Source: Pelagomonas calceolata
Lineage: Eukaryota > Sar > Pelagophyceae > Pelagomonadales > Pelagomonadaceae
NCBI GenBank assembly: GCA_918797485.1
Contig: CAKKNE010000005.1
Span: 4,464,001-4,528,000, forward strand
Direction: 5' to 3'
DNA length: 64,000 nucleotides
Made by a program: the position numbers and the translations under genes. The notes beneath the pieces were generated by a model, which made no database searches, was not told the origin of the DNA, and saw nothing but the letters and a program-made list of their open reading frames with translations. Shown piece after piece: positions 33,970-42,717 of the stretch. Numbering within the stretch: position 1 is the first letter of the stretch; each line of letters starts with the position of its first letter.

Positions 33970-35979
33970 ATGCGCACCCGAGCGCTGCGGCTCGTCGCCC
34001 TCGCATGCATTTGCAGCGCCGATGACTCCATACCAATCGGACTGGGCGATGGCAGTACGCAGCGATTGCAGCTCGGCTGGTTCCCGCGTGATACCGATGC
34101 GACGGAAGCGTTCTGCAGCGAGTACAGCGTCTCGAGTGACGACTGCGCCACGCTGTATCGGCATGTAACAGCCAAACGCGACGGCTTGGGCCGCTTCTTC
34201 GTAGCAGCGACCGACCAAGCTGCCGCATTACCGTCGCGACGACTCTTCGCGTTGCTCGACGGCGAGTTGATGTTCCGTTCCACGGGCACGTCGAATCCTG
34301 GCCGGAATTACCCGGGCATGTGGCTGCCGACCGCGGGAATTTGTCCGTGGTGGTTTCAGCAACCGACAGAGGGCCGCCCGCGGAGCTTCGCGGAAATTAC
34401 AGATTCCGCTACGGCTCTGCGAGCGGGCGCCGAACAGAGGGTCTTCGACAAGCGGTTCGCGTTCGCCTACCACGAGAACGAAGACCTCGAGGCCTGGGCC
34501 GCGTTGCGGGACGATCTGCGTGGCATGGCGGCAACGGACGGTAACGGCCGCTACGCCTTCGACCGGTTCACGAGCCTGCGCCAGCTGGTCGCGAGCATAC
34601 GGCTAGGCAGAGAGGCCTGGGTCAACGCGGGGCTCGGAGCCGCCGCCGACGAGGTCCTGGCGCGCGGCGCGGCCGCGGGACTTACTACTGACCCCGTCGC
34701 CGCGCCGCGCTCCTCGCCAATCGTCGTCGCGGGGCTGTGCGAGGTCAACGACTTCGTGACGTCTCTGAGAGTACACATAATCGGCTGGATCGCCGCGCGA
34801 CGAGCGATCTGCACGCCGGCGCCCGCGCTCCTCGTCGCCGAGCTGGAGCAGCTCACGAGGCAAGCGAGGGGCGCCGCGGCCGCGCTGAACGGGGCCTCGC
34901 AAACGGCGGCGATGGGCGCCGCGGTCGCTCGCGGCGCCGAAGTGTGCCGTGAGGTCTCGATTGCCGGCGACGCCACGGGAGCATGCGCGTTTCCAGAAAT
35001 ACGGGCCGACCTCAGCGCCTACTGGACGCATATCATAAATCTCGCCCGGGCGAGCGGCGCGCACGACGCCGTCGACGCGGCGTCGCAAGCGGTCAAAGCC
35101 GTGCGAAGCGCCGCCAACGCCGACGGGCGCCACCTCGTCGACAATGCGCGACATCTCGTCAAGATTAGTGTCCCAGTAGAGTATCGCGCGTCGATGCCGT
35201 CACTCGTCTACGGCACGGCGTGGAAGCGCGACGACACGGAGCGGCTCGCGCGGCGGGCGCTGGCCGCCGGCTTCGTTGGTTTCGACACGGCCTGCCAGCC
35301 GAAGCACTACGACGAGCCGGCGCTCGGCCGCGCGATCGCGGGCGCGTCGCGGGAGCGCCTGTGGATCCAGACGAAGTTCACACCAGTGGGAGGCCACGAT
35401 GACCGCAGGCCGTACCACGTCTGGCAACCGGTCGAGGACCAGGTTCGGGCGTCCTTCTCTACGTCTCTCGCGAACCTGGGCACAGACTACGTCGACGCCT
35501 TGTTGCTGCACTCGCCGCTCGAGACTTACGAGCTGACGCTGCGTGCCTGGCGCGTGCTGGAGGAATTCCATGCCGCCGGATCTGTGCGGACGCTGGGCGT
35601 GTCGAACGTGAATTTCCAGACCTTCGAGCGGCTCTGGAACGAGTCCACCGTGAAACCTGGTGTCGTGCAGAATAGGTTTTACAATCGGACCGGTTACGAC
35701 CGCGATCTGCGGGCTTTCTGCAAAAACCACGGCGTCGCCTACCAGGGCTTCTGGACCCTTACGGGGAACCGAAACGTGGTGAGCGGACCCGTCGTGGCGG
35801 AGATCGCGAGTCGCCTCGGAAAGCCGCCGGTCAGCGTGTACTATAGGGCGCTCATGCAGCTCGGCGTCGTCGTCCTCGACGGAACGAAGTCGATGGACCA
35901 CATGCGCGAAGACCTGGAAGTCTCGGATTTCGAGCTGGACGCCGCGGACGTCGTCGCGATCGATCGGGCGCTGTCGTGA
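33970..35979 (+). CDS. Secretory protein with C-terminal aldo/keto reductase
   Basis: A 669-residue protein from ATG 33970 with a short signal peptide (about 1-17). Residues about 20-395 are an unrecognised region with scattered Cys and two predicted helical parts. Residues about 405-669 are an aldo/keto reductase: GTAWKR start, Asp and Tyr of the tetrad in FDTACQPKHYDEPALGRAI, Lys in IQTKFT, His in ALLLHSPL, then GVSNVN, NRFYN and the C-terminal NADPH-region segments. The enzyme should reduce carbonyls with NADPH. The join to a large extra N-terminal region with a leader is unusual; a missed intron cannot be excluded, but the frame is open throughout. Confidence 0.85.
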   Translation: MRTRALRLVALACICSADDSIPIGLGDGSTQRLQLGWFPRDTDATEAFCSEYSVSSDDCATLYRHVTAKRDGLGRFFVAATDQAAALPSRRLFALLDGELMFRSTGTSNPGRNYPGMWLPTAGICPWWFQQPTEGRPRSFAEITDSATALRAGAEQRVFDKRFAFAYHENEDLEAWAALRDDLRGMAATDGNGRYAFDRFTSLRQLVASIRLGREAWVNAGLGAAADEVLARGAAAGLTTDPVAAPRSSPIVVAGLCEVNDFVTSLRVHIIGWIAARRAICTPAPALLVAELEQLTRQARGAAAALNGASQTAAMGAAVARGAEVCREVSIAGDATGACAFPEIRADLSAYWTHIINLARASGAHDAVDAASQAVKAVRSAANADGRHLVDNARHLVKISVPVEYRASMPSLVYGTAWKRDDTERLARRALAAGFVGFDTACQPKHYDEPALGRAIAGASRERLWIQTKFTPVGGHDDRRPYHVWQPVEDQVRASFSTSLANLGTDYVDALLLHSPLETYELTLRAWRVLEEFHAAGSVRTLGVSNVNFQTFERLWNESTVKPGVVQNRFYNRTGYDRDLRAFCKNHGVAYQGFWTLTGNRNVVSGPVVAEIASRLGKPPVSVYYRALMQLGVVVLDGTKSMDHMREDLEVSDFELDAADVVAIDRALS

Positions 35980-36296
35980 TGTTGTGTTTTTGTATCATGT
36001 TCTAGGTGAAGTAAGTGTCTGTCTTCTTTTAATTTGCCGACATGTCGAGGCTGAAGCGCGCGGATTTCGTTTTCGTTTTGTGCTAGACAAAGCCACTAGA
36101 CCTGCGGCTGCCCCTGCTCTTCCGCGAGTGAAGTGGGCGTGTTTCACCACTGCATAAACTAAGTGCAGCGGCAGCGCGTAACGTACCTCCGCCGCGCAGC
36201 GCACCGGGGCAGCCATCGCTGAGGCATCGCTTGCCATCACACCGAGCAAGCGAGTGCAGCACATCGCTGCAGCTGCACGCCGTCGACGCGAAGGCA
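35980..36296. other. Intergenic region between tandem genes
   Basis: It holds GGCTGCCC at about 36106, GGGCAGCC at about 36208 and T-rich sequence after the reductase stop (possible 3'-end signals). No palindrome copy and no gene are seen. Confidence 0.4.
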
Positions 36297-37280
36297 ATGG
36301 GACTGCGCCATCTCCTCGCTCCCGTGGTCGACGAGTACAGCGACCCCAATGCCTGGAATAGCGACGAGCATTTCCCCATAAAGCTCGCCCTGGCCCTCGC
36401 GGCCGCGGCGCTCGCGCTCGCCGCGGCCCAGCGCGCCCAGAAACGGCCAACAAAACCGAAGGAGGGCGTGCTCGGCGAGAAATGCGACGCGCCTGAAACT
36501 TACAGTCCCGACGTGCTCTTCCCGATCCCGCGGACGAGGGGGCGACGGTTGCTGGGCTTGGCCGACGGCGCGGTCCCATTCGAAGGTGAAGACGTCTGGA
36601 ACTGTTATGAAGTGTCGTGGCTCGACCATCGTGGACGGCCGCGGCGCGGCGCCGTGGAGCTGAGGATTCCCTGTGTATCACCAAATGTTGTGGAGTCCAA
36701 GTCCCTGAAGCTCTACCTGAACAGTTTGAACTTCAAGCGCTTTGCGTCGACGGACGAAGCGCTCTCTACCATAAGACGGGACGTGGCGTCCGTCGTGGGC
36801 TGCCTCGCGAGCGAGCTCAGCGCACGACTATGCGAGGACCAGCCTCCTATGAAAGGCTGGACCTGCGTCGACGACGTCTGTGAAGACGACGTCCCCGAGT
36901 CGATGCTGCGAAGGCCGGACGCGTCTCTACTGAAGACGACGGGCGACGTCGTCACGGAGCGCCTCTGCAGTCATAACTTGAGGACGCTGTGTCCCGTGAC
37001 GGGCCAGCCCGACTGGGGCACTTTACTGATCGAGTACGAGGGCCCACGTATCGATCATGCGTCGTTGTTTTGTTATATCATTTCTCTGCGGACGGAGACG
37101 GGCTTCCACGAGAACGCCGTCGAGCGCGTCACCCTCGATATTGACAGATGTTGCAGACCGGCGAAGCTCCGCGTGACGGGCCGCTTCCTGCGACGGGGCG
37201 GCGTCGACATCAACCCTATCAGATCTATTCGCTTCGGCGCGGCGACGGGCCTGGCGCAGGCGTTCGCGCCCGGCCAGTAG
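36297..37280 (+). CDS. queF: QueF-type 7-cyano-7-deazaguanine reductase with membrane anchor
   Basis: A 327-residue protein from ATG 36297. A hydrophobic Leu/Ala helix at about 25-45 is followed by a basic linker. The rest aligns in memory with long (type II) bacterial QueF: DVWNCYEVSWLD, SPNVVESKSLKLYLNS, then the catalytic Cys near 232 and Asp near 239 in TLCPVTGQPDWG, FHENAVERVTLDI, and RRGGVDINP. QueF reduces preQ0 to preQ1 with NADPH in queuosine synthesis and is otherwise a bacterial enzyme; most eukaryotes salvage queuine. The anchor and a normal algal codon style argue for an established transferred gene. Confidence 0.9.
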   Translation: MGLRHLLAPVVDEYSDPNAWNSDEHFPIKLALALAAAALALAAAQRAQKRPTKPKEGVLGEKCDAPETYSPDVLFPIPRTRGRRLLGLADGAVPFEGEDVWNCYEVSWLDHRGRPRRGAVELRIPCVSPNVVESKSLKLYLNSLNFKRFASTDEALSTIRRDVASVVGCLASELSARLCEDQPPMKGWTCVDDVCEDDVPESMLRRPDASLLKTTGDVVTERLCSHNLRTLCPVTGQPDWGTLLIEYEGPRIDHASLFCYIISLRTETGFHENAVERVTLDIDRCCRPAKLRVTGRFLRRGGVDINPIRSIRFGAATGLAQAFAPGQ

Positions 37281-37306
37281 AAGTATTAACACAACAAGTT
37301 TTAGTC

Positions 37307-38194
37307 CTAAATAAACGATACGGCGACGCTCGGCAGCCGGGGAAGCATGCGCCGCTTCCGCCCGCCGAGCTTGGGCTTCGGCGGCGGCGATAGTGTAAGC
37401 GAGAGCGCCTGGCCGTCGATCGACAGTCGCAAGGGCGGGCCGACGTCGAGCTCCGACCGTGCCGTCCAATACAAACCGAGCGTCGTCACCGCCGCCGTCA
37501 GCGCGTCGTCTCCAATGAGACAACGCGCCGCGAAGCCCTCTTCAACAGAAGTGGTCGCGAGAACGCACCGGTAACCATCAATGACCTCCGCGGCGGCGAG
37601 CGCGGTTTCGTCCTCGACCTCTACCACTAACGTGTCGCCGGGCGTCGCCGCCGCGTACGCGACCTGCCCCTCGGCGAGGCCCAGTGCGTTCGCGACCACC
37701 TCCACATTCTCTGGTTTAGATGCCGCCTCGGACGCGAAGCCGGCGAGGCTCAGGATGCCTTTATCAACTTCCGCGTCGACGGCGAGCTCGGCGCAGCGCA
37801 GCGAGAAGGCGCCGCCGTCGCGGTTCCCATCGAGCGCCTCGGCCGCCGCCCGGCAACTCCCGACGTTGGCCGCGGAGCCCAGGGCCCACGCCTCGCCCTT
37901 CTCGTACCGTCGTAATCCAAACGTCGCGCAGTCCTTGCCCGTCGCGAAGGGTAGGCAGCAGATGATTTCTTGAGCGTCATCAATGTCGTTCAGGAGCGCC
38001 TCGATGGCCGCGCCGACGGGCCACATCGCCTGCGCCGTTTGTCGCGCGCCCTCGGTCTCGGTGAGGAGGAGCACGGTCGTGTCTCTGGCTTTTGCTTGCC
38101 ACTGCAGCTTCGCGGGGGCATATGCGGCGTCCAGGGCGCTTGTGCTTGCAACCAATAATGCTGCGAGCATCGCTGCTGCATGCTGGGTGTTCAT
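37307..38194 (-). CDS. Secreted protein, unknown
   Basis: A 295-residue protein with a clear signal peptide (about 1-21). The body has several Cys (CCLPF, CATF, SCRAA, RCAE, RCVL, RCLIG) that could form disulfides and a basic C-terminal KPKLGGRKRRMLPRL segment. No domain is recognised. It converges with the QueF gene (26 bp between stops) and diverges from the FBA-domain gene. Confidence 0.7.
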   Translation of the reverse strand: MNTQHAAAMLAALLVASTSALDAAYAPAKLQWQAKARDTTVLLLTETEGARQTAQAMWPVGAAIEALLNDIDDAQEIICCLPFATGKDCATFGLRRYEKGEAWALGSAANVGSCRAAAEALDGNRDGGAFSLRCAELAVDAEVDKGILSLAGFASEAASKPENVEVVANALGLAEGQVAYAAATPGDTLVVEVEDETALAAAEVIDGYRCVLATTSVEEGFAARCLIGDDALTAAVTTLGLYWTARSELDVGPPLRLSIDGQALSLTLSPPPKPKLGGRKRRMLPRLPSVAVSFI

Positions 38195-38277
38195 GGCCTA
38201 GGCTGAACAGCAAGCGAGCAGCGCTTACAGTGTTTAAGGCAAGCACGCGCCGTAAAATTGCGCCTGTGAAATCCACT

Positions 38278-38301
38278 GCTAGTGTCTTACATGACGCTAG
38301 C
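38278..38301 (+). promoter_or_regulatory. Divergent-promoter palindrome, copy 8
   Basis: GCTAGTGTCTTAC, 4 nt, CGCTAGC, exact to consensus. It lies 83 and 127 bp from the ATGs at 38194 and 38429. Confidence 0.85.
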
Positions 38302-38428
38302 TAACTCGAACGTGCTAGCACTGGTTTGACACGCCCGCGTGATAACCGGCACTAAGCGATTGAGACGAGTCTCCATACGAACGGCACACGCGAAAGCGTG
38401 ACTGACAAATAGTGAAACTGCTCCATTG

Positions 38429-39424
38429 ATGAGACCAAGGACGCTCGTCCTCCTCGTTGCGGCCGCCGCGCGAGCCTGGGACTTCCCCTGGTCGTCCACG
38501 GACGAGGGCTGGACGCCGGCCGAGGACGCGCCGCGGCCGGAGTCGGACCCGTTTTGGGTCGACCGCGAACCTTGCGAGGCGGACACGCGGCTGCCGCGGT
38601 CTGGAAAAAGGGGACGGGCGTTGACGGGCAACCTACTGCGCAATGGAGACGCCCGCGAGAGGACGATGGACGGCTGGTCGGTGGTGAACGGCGGCGACGG
38701 CTGGTCCGCCAAGGACGGCGTCTTCAAGACCTCCTTCGAGCCCAATACCAGGCGCCAGGTCGTGGATTTGGTGAATTGGGTGGAGGCCTCGGTGTTGGAT
38801 TCGGGCAAGGTCGAGATTGTGCTGGGAGAGCAGATCACGGAGACGGGCTCGCGCGACAAATACTTCATCCGCGCGGCGCTCTGCCGAGATCCGGCCTGCA
38901 AGAGCAAGATCGCGCGCTGGGCGCCGTGCCGCTGCTCGCAGGAGGAACTCCAGTCGTCCTGCGCCTTGACCGAGGCCTACTGCGTCACGCGGGGATCGGG
39001 CAAGACCAAGAACGACCTCGGTCACGACAAAGCGGGCCAGCTAGGGGACGACCGCACGCGCGACGACGCGTGGCGCGACTTGAGTTACACGTTCTCGGCG
39101 ACCGACGTCGTCGGCGCGCGCTATCTGCTCTTCGAGGATGGGGGCTGTTCCGGCGAGTTCTGGAAGGGCCTCTGGGGCCCCTGGTTCCGGCGCGCTTTTG
39201 TCAAGGTCCACGCCGTCGCCGCGGAAAGCGCGCCGTCGGGTGGAAGGCTCATGCGGGACCTATTGTTCGGCTTCTCGCTGATCGCCGTCCTCGCGGCCTA
39301 CGCCTGGCTCTACACGAAGAACCGCTCCAAGATCGCGAGAGTCGACGAGGAGACGTCGCTCCTCTCCACCAGCGACGAGAACCCCTTCGACCCGCACAGC
39401 GGCCTAGAGATAACAAAGTTCTAG
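38429..39424 (+). CDS. Single-pass membrane protein with luminal FBA-like domain
   Basis: A 331-residue protein from ATG 38429. A signal peptide (about 1-17) precedes a region matching the F-box-associated (FBA) fold: NLLRNGDARERTMDGWSVVNGGDGW near 68, RQVVDLVNW, and WRDLSYTFSATDVVGARYLLFEDGG...FWKGLWGPWF near 215-260. One helix at about 275-297 leaves a short cytosolic tail. FBA domains in FBXO2/FBXO6 bind N-glycans of misfolded glycoproteins. Here there is no F-box and the domain faces the lumen, so a glycan-binding sorting receptor is one guess. Confidence 0.8.
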   Translation: MRPRTLVLLVAAAARAWDFPWSSTDEGWTPAEDAPRPESDPFWVDREPCEADTRLPRSGKRGRALTGNLLRNGDARERTMDGWSVVNGGDGWSAKDGVFKTSFEPNTRRQVVDLVNWVEASVLDSGKVEIVLGEQITETGSRDKYFIRAALCRDPACKSKIARWAPCRCSQEELQSSCALTEAYCVTRGSGKTKNDLGHDKAGQLGDDRTRDDAWRDLSYTFSATDVVGARYLLFEDGGCSGEFWKGLWGPWFRRAFVKVHAVAAESAPSGGRLMRDLLFGFSLIAVLAAYAWLYTKNRSKIARVDEETSLLSTSDENPFDPHSGLEITKF

Positions 39425-39445
39425 TGTAGACTCCTACCCGCCGGT

Positions 39446-39460
39446 ACGCCATCGCCGCGA
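39446..39460 (+). repeat. Dispersed 15-mer, copy between convergent genes
   Basis: Exact ACGCCATCGCCGCGA, 22 bp after the stop of the FBA-domain gene. Identical copies are at 22380-22394 (intron), 44011-44025 (minus) and 59460-59474. Confidence 0.7.
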
Positions 39461-39494
39461 AGGAAGGCGAGGCCACTATTGAAAGATTAGTAAC

Positions 39495-40166
39495 TTAGGC
39501 CTGGGCGTCCGCCTCGGCCTCGGCGGCGAGCTTGCGCGCCTTCTCCTCGGCCATCTGCTTCTCCATCTTCGCGGCGTGCGCCAATTCCATGTTCGCCTGC
39601 TCGCGCGACACGTCGATCCAGCGCAGGTCGTCGATGCAGTCCGGCCGGTGGCCCATGGGCTCCCAGAGGTGGTCGACCACCGCGCGACCCTTCATCTCGG
39701 CGATGTTGTTCCGGGCCTGCTGCACCTGCATCGCCGGCGTGAGCGCTTGGGTTTTGGGAAAGTTGCCGATGTCCGTGGACATGGCCCTTCCCACTTGAAC
39801 ACTCTGCCCTTCGAAGCGGTAGTAGGGCGACCACTGGGGGATGCCGAAGCCATAATCGCGCATCTGCTCCTCGCTCAGTTTCTTCACGGGGGCCTGGAAG
39901 ACGTCGTCTGAATACGTGGCGGGTGCTGGTGCTGGTGCCGGTGGTTCGACGGGCGTCGGTTGTCTCGGAGGCCGGTTCCTTGCTTCCCTTCGCAGCCGTC
40001 GCGCGGTGAGTTTGTCCAGTCGACGGTCCTCCTCGGCCTCTTTGCTGAAGTCGACGTACTTGTTGATTCTCCGCGACGTCTTCCCGCCGAAGTTGCCCGT
40101 GTCGTCGTACTCCCGGATGCGCAGCTTGGGGTTCTTGTCCGGCTTGCCTCGCAACACGCGCGGCAT
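39495..40166 (-). CDS. Hypothetical basic protein
   Basis: A 223-residue protein. The N-terminus is basic (MPRVLRGKPDKNPKLRIREYDDTGNFGG), then a charged helix, a Pro/Ala hinge near 70-85, a conserved-looking DYGFGIPQWSPYYRFEGQSV segment at about 105-125, and a C-terminal coiled coil ending in Ala/Glu repeats. No family is recognised. A GGGCAGCCC box lies 24 bp upstream of the start. Confidence 0.65.
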   Translation of the reverse strand: MPRVLRGKPDKNPKLRIREYDDTGNFGGKTSRRINKYVDFSKEAEEDRRLDKLTARRLRREARNRPPRQPTPVEPPAPAPAPATYSDDVFQAPVKKLSEEQMRDYGFGIPQWSPYYRFEGQSVQVGRAMSTDIGNFPKTQALTPAMQVQQARNNIAEMKGRAVVDHLWEPMGHRPDCIDDLRWIDVSREQANMELAHAAKMEKQMAEEKARKLAAEAEADAQA

Positions 40167-40637
40167 GGTCTAACGCTGGCGCGTCGCGCGCGGGCAGCCC
40201 TCGGTCGCGTGGGCCCGTCTGCGTGAGGCCTCGACGGCGCCCGGCTGCGCTCACTCGCCCGTTTGTGAGCGTTGCGAGCCCTTTTGCCACTGCCGAGAGC
40301 GGGCGCTGTTTGATGAGCCCGCCCTTTGGCCGAGGGCACCCAAAAGCGAACCAGCATGCATGTCCAGCAGGAGGTCTAGAGAAGGATAGCCCGAGGTCTA
40401 CTTGGTTCGGGTTTTTGCCAGCGCGTACGGTTCTGCCTAGAAAGAAGTATGCTGTTATGAAAAATGTGGCATGCGCTCGCCGCCGATGAATCGGCGACGC
40501 GCGGTGTCCCCCAGGGGCGCCGCCCACTAGTCCTAGCACCGTAACAGAAATACCCCGCGGTAGTCGGAGGCTCAGAGCAAAGGAACTTAAAAATCCCGAA
40601 AAAGAAAGCCCGGACTCGGATGGATACGAAGACCAGA
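40167..40637. other. Intergenic region between two minus-strand genes
   Basis: A 471-bp stretch between the stop of the Cys-rich multipass gene and the start of the basic protein gene. Apart from the GGGCAGCCC box near 40189 it shows no recognisable gene, RNA or repeat. Confidence 0.4.
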
Positions 40638-42389
40638 TCAGGACAACATCGCGCCGTCGGACAGCTCCAGCCCCGGCGAGTCGTCGGGCGCGACGCCGAC
40701 GCGCAGGCCCGACGCGTCGCGCGCAGCGGCCGCGTCACCTTCCTGATCTGTGAGCACGAGGATAGCTAGGCACAGGTCGTTGATGATCGAGTCGAGCGCG
40801 AAGAAAATCCAAGGGTGCGCGAACTCGACGAGGGGGTTGATGTAGCACACCAGCGTCGAGACAACGGCGACGACCGTTGCGACGAGCACGCGCAGCATCT
40901 GCGCGCGCATCGCCTTGTCGGCGGCACCGAGCCGGTCGGCGTGCCGAAGGGGCCGCAGGAACGCGTAGCAAAGGTATAGAGAGACTGCTACGTGCACGCA
41001 TCCGACCACTGCAATGACCGACGCCGATGCATAAATCGCATCACCGTACGCGTTTCCTTGATGGTCGCTTCTCAGGAATCTCTTGGCGAGGTCGTACTGG
41101 GCCCAGTACATGACTGGCATGAATACCGCCAAGGGCACGAGCTGGCACCACACAGCATATCGCAGGACCTTCAAGGTCCGCGGCGACGGCCCGCCCGGCA
41201 CGCCGCCCAAGAGGTGGACGCGGCAGACCAGCACGAGCTCGAGCACGATGTTAGTCAGGATGCCCATAGATATGCCGAGGATGTACGTGGCGTAGCTGTG
41301 GGCGGCGCCCTCGGGCGTCTCCTCGTCGCGGTAAATGAGTCCCCAGTGTCTCGAGAACGATCCCTGGTCACCCGCGCACCAGCCGCGGAAGCCGCTCATC
41401 CACTCCCACGCGCCGCCGACGATGGCCGCCACCGTCGGGTTCGGATTTTCGCAATCGCAGTCGTAGGCGCGCGTCGTCTGCACGTTGTGGTGCTCGCAGC
41501 GCCACGTCGTGAATCCCAGGAAGGCGGCGAGATTCGCGAATAGCTGGATCACGAAATATGCCACGAGAGCCTTTAGATAGGCGCGGAACGGCGTCGTCGA
41601 AGCCGCCTCTTCGCTCCGGCGGAAATCCCGTCGGATTAAGAGCGACGCCGCGACGCCAAACGCCGAGGCGGCGACCGCGAGTAGATACAGCGCGTAGAGG
41701 ATCGCAAAGTCTTCGTCCTGCGCCCACCAACTCACCAGATCTTGCGGCGGGCCCGCGAGACCCACCACGAAGTCGCGGCGCCACCGGCAGCCGCGAACGT
41801 CGTCGCAGGCCCACCGGCCACCCCCTTGCGTGTCCTCGTAGGCGCGCGAATCGCATGCGCAACTACCATTCGTGGCGCGCGATTCGCAGCGCCCAGCCGC
41901 ACAGGTCGCAGCTTCGACGGCGAACGTGTCCCCTTCGCAATTCGCGCACGCGTCGTCCTCCTCGCAGAACCCCACATGATGAAGTGTCGCGTTATGCGGT
42001 CCGTAACCGTCCCCCCACCAACCCTTGTCGGCGTACGACTCGTCGTAGGGGATGAGGAGGCTCGTCTTCTCGGATCTTGTCTGGCAGCAGGGGGGAAATG
42101 AAGCGTCGCTTTGCCAGCACGCATCCCACCTCTCTTCGCACCACTCCGACCATTCTCTGTAGACGCCGCCTCCGGGCCGGGCAGCGTTCACGCTGTATGC
42201 CCACACGACCCAGCAGCCCGTCCCGGCGTTCGCGTCTGCGGGCTCGGCCACGCGCTCCGCGTACACCGGGAGCAAAACCAAAATGGCGATGACAGAGCAA
42301 CACATTGATGTGAGCCATTTGTGAGCCAAGAGGCGCTCCTCGATTTGACCTATTCGGTCGGAGCTGCTGCCCTCCTTGGCGGCAGCCAT
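40638..42389 (-). CDS. Multipass membrane protein with Cys-rich extracellular domain
   Basis: A 583-residue protein. After a cytosolic N-terminus a first helix lies at about 28-44. Residues 55-215 are Cys-rich (about 16 Cys) with EGF-like CANCEGDTF and CAAGRCESRATNGSCACD stretches. Then six or seven helices follow between 225 and 560, with a second Cys-bearing loop (WRCEHHNV, DCDCENPNP) near 310-330. The layout resembles a receptor or channel-like protein but no family motif is recognised. Confidence 0.75.
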   Translation of the reverse strand: MAAAKEGSSSDRIGQIEERLLAHKWLTSMCCSVIAILVLLPVYAERVAEPADANAGTGCWVVWAYSVNAARPGGGVYREWSEWCEERWDACWQSDASFPPCCQTRSEKTSLLIPYDESYADKGWWGDGYGPHNATLHHVGFCEEDDACANCEGDTFAVEAATCAAGRCESRATNGSCACDSRAYEDTQGGGRWACDDVRGCRWRRDFVVGLAGPPQDLVSWWAQDEDFAILYALYLLAVAASAFGVAASLLIRRDFRRSEEAASTTPFRAYLKALVAYFVIQLFANLAAFLGFTTWRCEHHNVQTTRAYDCDCENPNPTVAAIVGGAWEWMSGFRGWCAGDQGSFSRHWGLIYRDEETPEGAAHSYATYILGISMGILTNIVLELVLVCRVHLLGGVPGGPSPRTLKVLRYAVWCQLVPLAVFMPVMYWAQYDLAKRFLRSDHQGNAYGDAIYASASVIAVVGCVHVAVSLYLCYAFLRPLRHADRLGAADKAMRAQMLRVLVATVVAVVSTLVCYINPLVEFAHPWIFFALDSIINDLCLAILVLTDQEGDAAAARDASGLRVGVAPDDSPGLELSDGAMLS

Positions 42390-42523
42390 GCTGGCCCTGT
42401 CTCAAATGCTGCCAATTTTGCGCGAATGGTTCTATGCCTTATTTTTTCGAAATGCCGGCTGCCCTTCGCGTCGTCGAGCAGGCATTGAGCCGTTAAACTA
42501 CCTTCGCACGCGCGCTACAGCGC

Positions 42524-42546
42524 TTGCTAGTGTCTTACTGCCGCTA
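42524..42546 (+). promoter_or_regulatory. Divergent-promoter palindrome, copy 9
   Basis: GCTAGTGTCTTAC, 3 nt, CGCTAGC. It is 134 and 171 bp from the ATGs at 42389 and 42718. A GGCTGCCC box at about 42458 serves the minus-strand gene. Nothing else is seen in the 328-bp gap. Confidence 0.85.
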
Positions 42547-42717
42547 GCTAGCTGTCGCGGCGCGGCGCGCGACTGGAGGCCTAGGATTTGACAACCTGTC
42601 ACAGAGGCTCGCAGCGGTCGTGGCGGTACCTCTGCTGCAAGCTGTTCGACGCGTGCGCTTCCCTGCGTGTGCAAAGAGCCACAATCACTGCTTGCATCAT
42701 AGCAGATATTCATAGCA

